Shown: positions 1-23,077 of the stretch, one piece after another | How positions within the stretch are numbered: the first letter of the stretch is position 1 | Layout of the letters: the number at the start of each line of letters is the position of its first letter | Source of the DNA: Montifringilla adamsi | Taxonomy: Eukaryota; Chordata; Aves; Passeriformes; Passeridae | NCBI GenBank assembly: GCA_017590115.1 | Contig: JAGGNK010006448.1 | Location: forward strand, 10,836,099-10,900,098 | Reading direction: 5' to 3' | DNA: 64,000 nt | Translations under genes and position numbers: made by a program | Notes under the pieces: model-generated | What the model was told of the DNA's origin: nothing | What the model saw: the letters and a program-made list of their open reading frames with translations, nothing else | Database searches by the model: none

Positions 1-2259
1 CCCAACAGGAGCCCATGTCTACACTGCACAGCCCTACATCCTTTGACCCAACAAATCTCCTGCCCTTTAGCTATGCTCACACTGGCAGATCTGTAGTGTG
101 GGGTGCCAAGGAAGAGTCTCTTAAGCCTCCTCTCATGCCTGCAAGGGCTCACTCATGTTCCCCTCAGGTGTTCACAGACCAAAGCTGGAGCTATCACAAC
201 CCTGGGAGCTGGTTACCAGACCACAACCTCCAAGTTACCCCAACCACACAGGACAGACAGAGGCAACTGAGACAGGTGTGCTGCACAAAGGAAGAAGAAA
301 ATGAGATAGAGATAAAATTGAAAAATCAAAAGGAAAAAAATATTCCAGTAAAATAAGAAGTAATGAATTTTTCATTACATTCCAGTGCAAGTTATTACCA
401 CTGTGACAAAAAATATTTTGACCCTCATCGCCTCTTCTCATAGCAGCTGAATAACTTCCCCTCCTCATATGTGCCCATTTGTGGCTCAAGATGTGAACCA
501 GAGAGAATGAAACTGCTTGCTTGATATTTAGGGCAGGGTAGTCAACAACTGTTTGCTCTGCTGGCAAATGACCCATAGGTCAGGTCCAGATGGATGTTGC
601 CATTCAGAGTGCTGACTCAGGGAGAGCAGGAATGCCAAATGAATGAGCAATCATCTTGGTATTTTGTTTAGCATGGGAAATTCAATTAGAATTCTGTACT
701 TCTCCTGCTTCTTGTTCTTCCTTGTGGCAATCATTTTACACAACAGCAAGATGTTAACAGTGCAGAATAAAAGGCATGCTAATAAGTATAATTTTCCTTT
801 TCTTTTTTCCCCTGAACACCGCATTTGCTTCATGTTCTTTATTCCGTTATACATAGCAATTAAATAAAGAAAAACTGGTGCTGGGCTGTTTCTTTCTACA
901 GGGATTTTAAATTTTTCAAGCCACTCCTCTCTGAGCATTTGTACATTTGAAAGCAATTGCACATTTGCTCCCTTTCCTCCACAAACACCAGGTCCCCTCT
1001 AGGAAACTGCTGTTCTTGTATGCAAAAATGTAAGAGCAGTGAATAGCAGTGGAACCGAAACCCATTTTCATCTGTTTCTTTCCTTTTTTATCCCAAGTGT
1101 TATCTTATTCATTATGAAATATTTCTGGTCCTCTATTATATTTTTTCTGGTTTTTTTTTTCTTTTTCAAATTCCCTGTGTCTACACAGGGTAGATGTGGC
1201 TTTGATGGACAGATGATCTGTGATAGTTTGAGACACATCTGACAGAATATGACTTTGGCCTGCATAAATTACTGTCAGGGAATTTTCAAGGAAGTACTGA
1301 AATAAATTTGCAGTGACTCAAAAATGTGTTATAAATCATAACATAATCCCCACCGTGGAATGATTTGATGCTTAAAACAATTGAGTTTTTTACTTTAGGT
1401 GTATCCTCATAACTTTTCCTTATAGTTTAACTTCTCAAACTGCTCTGAGCCCTTTGAGGAAAATATTTTAGAAGGGAAAATTTTCCCTGTCCCTTGCCAA
1501 AAATCATATTCCTTTTCTGTCAAGCTTGTGTCTCTACTCTCACAGGCAGTTCAGAGATGGCAAGGTTTGGCCTTTCCTCACATACTTGTATCAACTCCTA
1601 CAGAGGGTAACTAGGATCCTTCTACATTGTGCCACTACCTTCCTGATCCTTTACTACTCCAAGTCACCAAATCCCAGCTTTTCAAATGACATTCTTGAAA
1701 TACTCCAATTAAGAGGATAAGAAGTGAGAGTTTGTGAAGCTCAAAATCCTTATGGGATCTTGAAAATATTCTTCAGGCAGTGGCCTATATTTTATGCATT
1801 CAGTATCAATGGTAGCTTTGACTCAGTGAGAGTAATCTCTTCTGTCTGCTGAAGAGCTCCTGACTGGAAAATAACTAAAATAGACAGAAAATGTGAATGT
1901 TTCTATTATTATCTTTAGCTCCCTTATGACACTACAGTTTGTTAGGGTGTATATTCTTTTTTTTCCATTTTGAGTTTTTTTCTACTCTGTGAAGAACTCC
2001 AGAGTTATTTTTGTAGACAAAATTGCAAATTTTCTAGATTTTTCACTCCCAATCCTCTGACACTGCTTTTCTTAAAATCTGCAGTCTTCACTCTTATAGT
2101 AAAACACATCCAAATTTCCAGGTTTTGTGACTATTCCTAAACTCCCCGAAACATGGATTTCAAAGCTTCTAGATTTTGGAGGCAAATAAACCGCAGCACT
2201 TGTTACTTTAATAATGCCATTATTTTTATGATAGACTCCTGACCATGATCCCCAAACGC

Positions 2260-2285
2260 CTGCTGATGCTGAAAAGCATCAGCAG
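2260..2285. repeat. Perfect inverted repeat, 11-bp arms, GAAA loop
   Basis: CTGCTGATGCT, loop GAAA (2271-2274), AGCATCAGCAG. No gene is adjacent; it lies inside the GPC6 intron. Confidence 0.9.
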
Positions 2286-3022
2286 ACAAAGGTGGGGCAG
2301 GCATTTCAAAAAAAGAAAGCCGAACAAATAACCAGTGCACAGCTGCCTCCATCACGAGGAGGCTGGCACAGGAGCTGGGCTGCTTTTAAGCTCCTGTGTG
2401 CGAGGAGCAAGCATCCATCTTCTGTCCAACTACTTGCTTCCATCAGGAGCAGTAACTGGCAGGAGGCTGTCTGCCAGCTACAGGCAGCTCTGCAGCTCGG
2501 CTGTACCTGTTTGTTCTCAGAGACAGCTGTGAAGAACAGGCGGGATTGCCTGGGCTTCGAGGGGAGAATGAGACAAGAATATTTTACTGCTCTTTGTGAA
2601 GTGACTCACTAGATATCCATTGCAAATTGATTGCTTTGAGTCCTGTAGCTTTCCTTTCACCACCCACCCTGCCCTCACAGCCCACAGCAGAAGATGCAGA
2701 AGAGATGCATTCCCATTTTCTATTTGTATTTGGAAATATCGCAGCGACAGCATTCCTGTCCCAGTGGAACCATGCAGCCTGTCTTCCCCCTACAGCCTCT
2801 GTGATGCTGGGGCCTCTTGCATTAGCACTAAAGGGAAGGGGAAGGTGCAAGCACAAAAAGGTGGAAGGAAAAAAAATAACAAAATCAAGTTTGCATTCAC
2901 AGCTTCTTCTTGACTCGGGCCTCTTCCCTTGGCAGCATCCAGAAAGTTGTGTGTCCCCCTCAGCAGTGTGGTGACACAGAGTTCCCTGTTGCCAGCAGCA
3001 TGCTTGTGGTGGCAGGGAGATG

Positions 3023-3060
3023 GAGTATCTGTTGTGGCCCAAGAGCCACAACAGATACTC
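3023..3060. repeat. Perfect inverted repeat, 16-bp arms, 6-nt loop
   Basis: GAGTATCTGTTGTGGC (3023-3038), loop ccaaga, GCCACAACAGATACTC (3045-3060), with no mismatch. It is the longest perfect hairpin noticed in the window and lies in a GPC6 intron. Confidence 0.95.
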
Positions 3061-6000
3061 AAGCAGTAACACCAAACCTAGTTGCATGCTGTGTTTACCT
3101 GCTTGATTTAATATAGTCTGAATTGTGCTATATTATCACTGCTGTTAGGCAGACGTGTTGGGAGAAGTGGAGAGACTTTTTACCTGATGCAGAATTCAAG
3201 AAGGGAAAATAGAGTTTTCATTGTAAGGAAGGTGCTAGAGATGTAGGGGAATGCTTTGCTTATCCAGTGACTCTCTGATTTCAAGTAATTTGCTTGGTAT
3301 ATGATTATTTTTTCATCTATATGGGGTGTTCCTTTATTCTCTTCATTTTTCTATTTGGGATAAAAACTCTTTGGGAGAGAGAGCTCATTCAAATTCACAC
3401 AGTATGCTTCAAGTGCTGGAAACTGTGCTCATTCTTATCCATCAGTGTTTGCTTTTAAATTGGCCAGATTAGATTTCACAAATGGTTTTGCAGTGTATTG
3501 AATTTATGGCAGAGGTGAGCTGTGCACCTTGAATTCATACTGCTCACCAAGTCACAGGGCTCACACTGAGGACTCCAGATATACATATCTGCTTCAAAGA
3601 GAACCAAAGAAGGGGTCCATTTCCTTATTCAGGAGTAGATTGAGCACCAGTTTTGAAAGAATATCTAAATTCATGACTTTCCACCCAGCCATGGCAGAAA
3701 ACAAGGAATTGATTAGTCTCATAAGATTTTTGCTGCTTTAGGATAAAATCTTATGAGAACACCCCGTTATTTTGCTATACTTCAATCTGGACTTAAATTT
3801 TGTCCCTCTCTTGGAGTGATTCTTGAGCACCAGCAGTAGCTGGACCCACACCCAACCTCTCCATCTCCTGTCTGCATCTGCCTGGGTCCCTGGCAGCCCT
3901 GAAGAAGCTGCGTGCAGTTGTTCTGTGAGGATCCAGTAATTGGGGTACTTAGCCCTATCGTGAAAGGACAAGAGAGTGCAAGTCCACCCCAGCTCCCCTG
4001 CTCAGTGGGAAGGCAGTGAAAGCCATTAGTATATTGACACAGCAGATTGACACTACCAGGCTCTCTCTGACTCTGATTGTTTTCCTGATAAGCACTTTCC
4101 CTGCTGAGCTTACTCATCCTGCTAGAAATATCTTTTTACATAACTTTGTGTCTCTGAAAACATTACCTTTTTCATTCTCAATATTTTGTGATTTTCACTT
4201 AGATGTTTTAACAATTTATATTGCATGTGATTTAACACCAATTTGTTGATATCTTTTTCATCCCTGAAACAACTCTGAAAATGAAATTGTGGCATCTTCC
4301 TTGGAGAGTCTGGAAAAAAAAATTTGGCAAAAAAAAACAAAACAAAACTACATATCACTACAATGAGTAATTGCAACATCACATAGCCTCTATGCTGACT
4401 TTTCATTTTTTCCTGACTGTATATATTCACCACTTGTAACAATGTGGATTTGTATGTACTTGAATGAAAATAATCCAGAAGGAAAATATCCAGGCCATTG
4501 AAACAAAGCTCCACCTCCAGAAGAGAATGACTGGCAACTAGAAGAGTTAGGGGAGGCAAATCTACCAGGCATTAATTTTGGATGTAATAAATTTTGATGT
4601 TAGAAGAAGCAGGAGTTTGCATGGTACGGCTGTAAGTTTGGGGTGTTCCCATAGAACATCAATAATGGGAACATTATAAATCTAGATTATGATGTGGAGA
4701 AGAGCACTCTACTGTTCTAATGCCTTGCTCTCTGCAGCTGCTCTCCCTCGGGCTGAGTCTGTGGGACCTGGGGATCCCCTGGGATAATAGAGCCTGAAAA
4801 GTTTGGCTTTGAATCAATGAGAGTCCTCTGAGAACTTCTTCAGTTTGGAAAGCAAAGGAGCTATGTCAAGAAGTAACTACTAGAAGAAGTGAAGTTAAAT
4901 GTAAGGCTACTTCAAGTATGAAGTACAATTATCCTTGCTCTGTAATGAAAGGACATATCCAGCTCTTGCTGCCCTTTGAAATCGTACACTTCTCACAGCT
5001 CTTAGGAGGCTTCAACTATTTTTCTGCTGTAATGCAGGCAGTTTCTTTTAAACCCTTGAGTTTTAAGAGAAGAAACAGCCACTTCAGATACCAGATAAAC
5101 ATTTCCAGGACAAATTAAAGTCTATGTAAGCTTGAAATACTCTATTAATAATTGTTTACATTAGCTATTAACATTTTTGCTTGGAGAGATGAAGGATTGT
5201 TCAGAAAGAATCAGTGCTTAACGGCTTAGCCTTGCCACAGAAAAGCCTCTGGCATTTTATCTTTAAGATTCCAACATATTTCTGTTGCTACTTTAATACT
5301 TATCTGCAATAAAAAGCTGATTCCTCCGAGTGTTTTGGATTTGCTTGAATCAGATTTATAGACCAGCTTTTTTAGCGCTGCTCCTAGGTATTGCAGGGAA
5401 AGGGAAAGCGGCTTCAGGTCCTACAGATTTCCATTCCAGGGCACGGATGTTTCCAGTACATTCTACCTTCCAAAAGCAATGTTTTGATTTATTGGGGGTC
5501 AAAGTGTAGAGCTTAAATGGGCACACTTGTGGAAAGGAGGACACATTTATGGAAATGATATTTGGGCCAGGTTGCTCCACCATTGGACAGATTTCTGCCC
5601 TTCATCTCTCCCCAGCCAAAATTAATGTTGAATGTGGCAGGAGTTTTGTGTCAGGCTTTACTAGCCTGTAAGCAAAAATGTCAGTGTTTTATTAAAATGG
5701 AAAGGTCCATTTGATGATGTGAGACAACGTTGCACTCTCTGCAGGGCTGTGGAGACTGCTGAAGGTAGGATTCCCAGGTGGGAGTTAAGACTCAGAAAGG
5801 TAGCAATGCCAAAGGCACATGCCTGTTTGCTTGTACTCTTTTGAAGCACAAGGCTCTCAGCTCTGAGCAGTGACTGTCTAGCCCCTGCACGAGCCGTAGC
5901 ACCTGCCCCTGGAGCCAGCAAACCTGCGGCGTGACACACCAGCATTTCTGGGCCACAGATGGCAAGGAGCCTTCTGCGAGATAATGTCAGCACTCGCGTA

Positions 6001-9000
6001 GACCCGCAAATTATTTTCCTGAAAAACATGCAGTAGGCAACCTGGATTGTTTTAAAATGCCTGTTTCAAGTCAAAGCTCAATGAAACAAAATTCAGTTAG
6101 GTCATCCAAGACAGCACCCTGGGCGATCACATATAAATAATCACAAGTTACAGGAGACTTGCCCAGATCCCTGCAGGCGTCTCAAACGGCACTAGAAACT
6201 TAAGTGAGTCTGTGTTGGTTTCTGGGGATTGTGACATGAATGTAGATACATAAGTGTAGGAGTATTAGTGTGGAAGCTGAATGCACCCTAACTCTCTGAA
6301 ATTATATATGTGTTATTCTGAGAATTCAGTAAGGTTAATAGCCATTCTTTACTGTTATTAAAGGCCTTAACTTTTTTCTTGTCAGAGAGGCGATAGCTCT
6401 CAGAGACAATGACAACAAAAAATCCTTTCATTTTACTTTCAAATACTCTGATGAGAAAAGTCTTGCTTTGTAAAGTCACCTGGCTCATTTGTTTTATTTC
6501 ACAAATTACCCAGGCGCTCATTTGTGCTTTATAACTGGAATTCTGCATTAGTTCCTGATTAGAAGAGCTGTCATCTGCTTTTCTGCAGATTCAGAAACAT
6601 GAATCATGAGCAGGCAGTTATTGGTAAAGCTCCAGACCATTTCAAGTCACAAAGCCAGGGGGCAAAAAAAAAAAAAAACCTGTGGAAAACAAAAAGCATT
6701 TGTTGAGCAAGAAGACCTGGGTGAAATTCTCAGAACTTCTCTACCCTGAGAAAGTATCAATAACCATAAAATTTCACAGCCCCCTTTTTAGAACCACAGC
6801 CTTAATGTTTTGTAGGGAAAATAAAGCTTTGGTTAACCTTGGCACTGGCAGACCTCATTAAAATAACAGCCTGTCACTTTCGAGTTTAAAATAACAGGGT
6901 TGTCAGTTTTATATTCAGCGGAACAATCTACGGTCTTATTCTCTGGGAGACACAGCGGGTGTGCTGGGGGAGGCTGGCAGCAGCATCAAGACTGAGCAAC
7001 ACTGCCATCTCGAGGGCCCCCCAAACCCAGGTTGCTCCCTGGCAGCTGGGGTAACGTGATGCTCAAATCCTGCTGAGTCCATGTGGCACACACCTCACTT
7101 TTTAAAAAGCTGAAAATAATCCGCCGTCAAGTGCATGGTGGTTTGGCAACTACTTGGCATTTAAATTTATTTTGTGAGAACGTATGGAAATGTATAATGT
7201 ATGAAAAGAAAAATTTCCATATAGAGCAAATAAAGTTCTGCCTCGCTTGTTTTATAATCGAAGCAAGTCACCCTCACTGAGGTGCCTAGTGTGCATTGAA
7301 ATTTTGGGCACCTAATGAGCCATTCTAAACAAAAATGTGCGCCTAAGCTCCCTACATCTAATCAGTGGAGAAATGAAGGTGCCTTTAATAAAATGTCTGA
7401 GAGAGATCCTGTTTAGCTAAATTGCTGTGTGAGAATAGAGGGAGCCTGGTTCAGTTGCTCATACATAAATGGCTAGTGCCTCCACGATATCTATATGAAG
7501 ATGAGAGAAGTAACAAAGGACACACAGGAGACATATCTTTCTTGGGGGACAGTCCCTAAAAATTAGTGAACTGCATTTCATTAAGGCCATTTTTCAAGGA
7601 AAACTGTGTGTCAGTTAAAATACCCAGCTGTCCTATGCTATGCTGCTTGTGACATATGATTCTTGCCCTGACTGTGACATACACGTGCCGCAGACATATA
7701 AGCATAACAACTTAGTTAGAAACAGTATACAATATGTGCTTGCTAGCCTAGTCCTTTTAAACAAATTGCTGGCTGTTAGTCTTAGAATGCTTTCAGGTTA
7801 AATCCCTAATGGACATAAATCGATGTATGAAAGTCTGGTGCAGTTTTCTGCTGGTATGGCAGAACACAAATGAAATGGTGAACTGTTTGTTCTTCCTACT
7901 TGGCCATGCCCATGATGAAGGGCATGCCTCTCACAATTCCACATGCAGCTCAGGTACTCAAGCACCATATCCACAAATCCATTATCTAGCTGTCCACCAT
8001 TATACAAGGTCTGCATTATTTTTAATAAAGATGGCAAGGGTGCTGAGTGCGTGGCTGGGTGTCTTAGTTCCAGGGCAAAGCAAGCAGCAGGCAAACAAAA
8101 AGCTGGTCTGGTTTTTCACTGGAAAACAATGTAGCATGAAGAAGTGGCATTAGTTATATGTTGCTTGTGAATGAAAGGGCAAAGGAGTCTGTGATTAAAG
8201 AAATTGAATAGACACGAACATGGCTCGTGATGGCTGCTTTCATGTCTGCTCTCTGAAACAAAATGTCAGACCTCTTTGCACTCGCTGTCTGTAGCTGTTC
8301 TGTCAGTGTGACACACTGTTAGAATATGCTTTACATACATGGCCTGAAGTCCCTGAAATCACAGCACCCCATCACAAGCAGCCACTCGAAACATCTGCCA
8401 TGTGTCTTTGCTGCCACATACAACCCACAGAGAACATCTGGGCTGGCACCCTGGTACCCCAGAGAAGCAACTTCCAGTGAACAGCCAGAAAGATTTGTAT
8501 GTTTTTCCAGGTCATAAAGGCTTAATTCAGAATGGATGTTGCATCAAGACATCTCTGAGGATCCACAAGGAGAAGGTGTTGACAGAAAGGCAAGCTGAAT
8601 ATTCTGCTTTCACTTCAAAAGGAAAATCTTTCCAAATTGCAGAATAAATAAGAAAAAATGCAATTCAAAAACATCAGGAAGAAGAAAGAGGTTAATGGGA
8701 AACATTTCTTCTTAACATAAAGACTCCATATTATTTTATTTCATTTATTGCATTGAACCTACGTCAGATTTGTGTGCCATCTTTGAACACAATTTTAGCA
8801 TCTTGTGATAGTCCAGAATTATATGGGTGGGGATGATAAATCTGGAAGGAATATGAGATGGTCTCGGCAGGGGAAGGTTTGACAGAGTAGAACAAAAAGA
8901 AAAAAAAAAGAATTTACTTTAAAAAAATTATTTTAGGGACTCCACATTTAAAATTTGCTTTTTGTCCCCAATTTCTTTTGATCATATTGCCAAACATGCA

Positions 9001-11534
9001 TTCTTCCATCAGAAATTAAGCCAAAATGATTCCATTGGCAATTGTCTGCCTCATTCACAAGCAAGGGTCTTTCTGCAATCTTTCATGCCTTATGAAACTG
9101 ATATTCAGCACACTTTTATTTTTACATGGTATATTCAAAACTTACTTTGAATTCTCATTTTATCCAAATGTCCTGAAGTAAAGCAAGGAATGCTAGGATC
9201 TGATTCCTACTAAAGTGACGGGCTTGCTTTTAGATTACTTCATGACTTTGGCTTGCAAGGTGAGTAAAGACAGAAACATGGGTCAGCTTTATTTACCTTA
9301 ACTGAGCCCATGCTGATAGGCCTGGAACTGAGCTCATGGGTGCCCCTTCCAAGTTCTCCTGAGGAATTGTATGACATATGTGACTGACTTGTTTGTGTAA
9401 GAAGTCGGTGGCAGAAATACAAAATAAACTGTGTTTCTCAGTGTAGGGTGTGGAGCTAAACCATTACTGTAACTCTGGATATGAGTTTCTCTTTGCAAAT
9501 TATGCAAATACGTAACTTTTCTCACTTACACATTAATGCCTTTCTTCTGTTAGCAATTATAGATCAAGACAAGGCTATTTTAATATCCATTTTTTGTCCC
9601 TAATAAATTAAAAATTTTACTTTTTGCGTGTTTCTCGCAATATCTTTTTTCTTATGAAAAAGTATTGTGATTCAGAGCTAGTTTCATACCTTCAAAGTAG
9701 CTGGAAAAAAGGGTATTTCAATATAGTATCAGGGCTATGTCAGGAAGATAACTAGGGAAAATCAAGCTAGCTACAGCCAAAGATATCCAGCTGTCTTAAT
9801 CCCTATAAATCTCTGCTAGAGCAAGTGGAAAGAAAATATGTAAAATATCAAAAACTGCATGTGTCTCATATTTAAATGTTTCCACAGAAGTCTAACCAAG
9901 CTTGAAAGTTAATCTTTAATTCAAAGAATAGGAAATACCCAGGAATCATTTACAAGGCCACAGGTCACTAGGGAATAGAGTAGTCTGACTTCATAAATCA
10001 CAAGCAAGCAATGTTAACTGAGTCCTTAGTGGGTTCTATCTCATTTTCAAGGGTCTATACATCTGTTACATAGTTTTTAAATGCTGGTGGTGATCAAAAC
10101 AATGTACAGAGGAACATGTGTAACCATGGGGACTAATAAGAGAATTTCTGTGGTCATGCTTGACAAGATCCCAGAACTGAAGCCTCTGAAATCCACAGGC
10201 AAAAGTTTAACATGTCATGGCAGGCATTACATCTCCTAATTCTGTTCTGCATTTAAATTTACATTAAAAGTACTCCAAAGTCATTTCCTGCCCAAATATT
10301 CATCTCACAGAAATGGCCATCAAGCTACTCCCTAAAATAGGTGAATCCATCAGTGTTCAGAATTCCTTTAGCAAAGCCACCAGACACCACACTGCACTTC
10401 CAGAAAGTTTCAGGATGAGGTTCAAGGAACCAGTTAGACAGATGTGCAAACTCCAGTGCCAAAAACTGAGGATTAACAGAGGTCTGGTCAGACAGCAGGA
10501 AATGGCAAGACTCCAGAGACTTGAGTCCACCAAGTTGTGTAAAGCTCCATGGTGAAATAAAGCAATAGGAAGGTGTGAGGTGGGAGATAGCTGTGAAGGG
10601 AAATATCCAAAGGACATAAAAAATTTTAAAATGCACCTGAATTGAAGGCATCTTGAGAGGCTGTAAATGGCAACATTTCCCTAAGCTGTAGTAATTTTTA
10701 CTATTGCTGCCTTTTGTGAGTCATGCCAACGTCTGCTTCCCCCCAGGCTCTAAACTGGGAATAACACCTCAGGAGGATGCCTCTGAGATTTAATTAGTTG
10801 TCATTTACCAACGATCCTGAGTAAAGTAAGACCATCTTACTTTATCAGGTGTACCTCCTTAACACAAATTAAAAAGAAAATCCATTAAGAAGTTTAATGA
10901 TTTGTTATCTAATATAGAGTATGCAGATACCATTTAATATCTTCAGAAGAGACTGGGGAATGGGAGTCCTTATTTTGATTTTCAGGGAGTATCTGGAGAG
11001 CATGTGCAGCATGTGAGCTGTGACAATCTCTCTCCATCCTTTTACTGGCTTCTATGAAAAGGAAAGGCTTCTACCCCAAATTACAGCCCTAAGAAGGGCT
11101 GGGGGGAAAATCACTTTCCAATAGGTATTAAATCACTTGTTGAAAACAGAAGTCTGCAAGTCCTAGAGCACCAGCTCTAATTGGAATATGGGCAAAATCT
11201 GAATGTAACTCCAAACATATGAGTTTTGAATAGCTTCACATAACTTCCAGCAAGCAATGAAGTAACTGCTCTGAAAGCTAACTACTCACAGCCAATATCA
11301 ATCAGATTACTTGTGTAAATAGTCATCCAGGCAAAAGCAATAATAAGAAAATCTATCCCTTTGACTTTCATGTTCAGCAAACTTATATTAATGGATCCTC
11401 CACCCTATAATCTTTATTCCTTACACTTTCTACAGAATTCCTCTATTCTCACTGTGTCCTGGCAGGAATTTACACACCATGAACAATGGGCAGTTTAACT
11501 GAGTTTCTTGCACAGTGTGAGAGACCCAGTACAG

Positions 11535-11563
11535 TACTGGGGTACAGTGCTTGTACCCCAGTA
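11535..11563. repeat. Perfect inverted repeat, 12-bp arms, 5-nt loop
   Basis: TACTGGGGTACA, loop gtgct, TGTACCCCAGTA. It lies in a GPC6 intron. Confidence 0.9.
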
Positions 11564-13102
11564 GAGACCTTGAGGTTTTTACCCTCAGCATGGGCAGAAA
11601 GGGAAGAAGAGGGATTGCTATCTCCCCAAAAACCCTGGTCCTGTGGACCAAAGACATCAGAAAGGCCAGGCACCCTGAGACCATCTCCACTTCTGCCAAA
11701 GCCTTGCTCACAGACCGTAAACTGGAATTTATTTTTTGGCTTGACAGGGCTCCCCTATTGAGACTTTAAAGGCTTGCAAATGCCAGTAGTATCTCATGTG
11801 AAAACAAAGCAACTAGGGCTTGGCAAGGGGTGTGGAGAGATTTATAAGGTGTCTGTCATGGCAAGAAACACCGTCAACAACCCATACAGAAAAATACTGT
11901 CCTACTTATTTCTTGTGGATGAAAATTCAAACAGTGCTTCTGAAATAACATCCTCAGCTGTTTCTATCTCCTGGCTTATAAAGTGACATTCCGCAGAGTT
12001 TAAGCATGGCAAAGCAGCATAGGCCATTTGTGAGGAGGGCTATCATGTCCTGAGGAAAAAGATAAAAGAGATAAATAGCCGAGTACAATATTGTACCTCA
12101 ACAAACTAAAAGACAACCTCAAAATTGAATGGAGGAATGGAGAGCTTTTATTTCTTGGTTTTTTAAAGAACAAAGCTTAGTGATTTCCTTTAAAAGCTAT
12201 TCAACAAGCTCCCCTAAATCCTATTACAACTTAATGTGAAATGCATCTGTTTCCATAAGACCCACACTGGCAGCATTCATCCTTTGTAGTCTGTCCTTTG
12301 TTGTTTTTCTATCTTTTCTTGTAGATTTCTCCACTGTAGTATACCATACACAAAACAAGAACTGATAAAATTTTAGTCAGAGCATTTATTTATTAAGTTG
12401 ATGCTGGAAATTCAGTTTGTTCCTGCTTGCCACCTGAATCATGCCAAATTAAATTATTGTTCAAGGAATTTATAAGGTAAAGAAACTGTTTCGATACTGT
12501 CCCAACATTTCTTGCATGTGGATTCTGTATTCAGCTACAGATATTGAGCTACACATAATAGCAAAGATGAATATAGTCTCTGCATGACTTCTCACTGTAA
12601 CTGAGATCCAAATGTACTGCAATGTATTCAGTCCGTGTATCTTAAATCAGTTCAGCATCAGCTCAGCACTGCACCATTTTTTTAGAACCTGCACATGTAG
12701 CTATCTATATAATATTTTTCTAAGACAGGACCAAGCTGGTGGGTTTATCTGATGTACACTATTTAACTGAATTCACATTCAGCAGACTGTGAGGCATATT
12801 AATTCTTAAAAAGGTGTATATTTAGAAAATCTTAGATAAACAGAAACTAGGAAGCGCAAGATGCAACATGCTTTTATTAATGTTTTGCCTGTGGAAAAAG
12901 GTGACTTTGATTGTTGTATGTTCTGAACTCAAATGCTGGGTGTCTTGTTTGTAAACACAAGGAAACTGAGTTTTAGCACCTTTAGCTTTTTTAACCTTCA
13001 CCATCATCACCATTACAAATTTATGCAATGTATTGTTTAACATTATAATTAGTGTGACTGATGTTTTTTAATCTGTTTTCCCTCTCATTGTCTCTTAATC
13101 AG

Positions 13103-23077
<9,975 letters not shown>

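Larger units (their letters stand above)
1..13102 (+). other. GPC6: GPC6 intron (3' portion)
   Basis: No exon-like reading frame bounded by splice sites and resembling upstream GPC6 (for example the region ending in TSLDRL in human) was found here, so the whole stretch is read as the end of a very long intron. It is AT-rich and non-repetitive apart from short A tracts, two perfect hairpins at 2260-2285 and 3023-3060, and another at 11535-11563. A small CpG-bearing patch lies at about 5880-6010. No CR1 or LTR fragment was recognised in it. Confidence 0.8.

Noticed and set aside
2584..3087. 167-codon minus-strand frame
   Set aside because: No family resemblance, no splice context, and overlapping frames of similar length exist on the other strand; it also runs through the hairpin.
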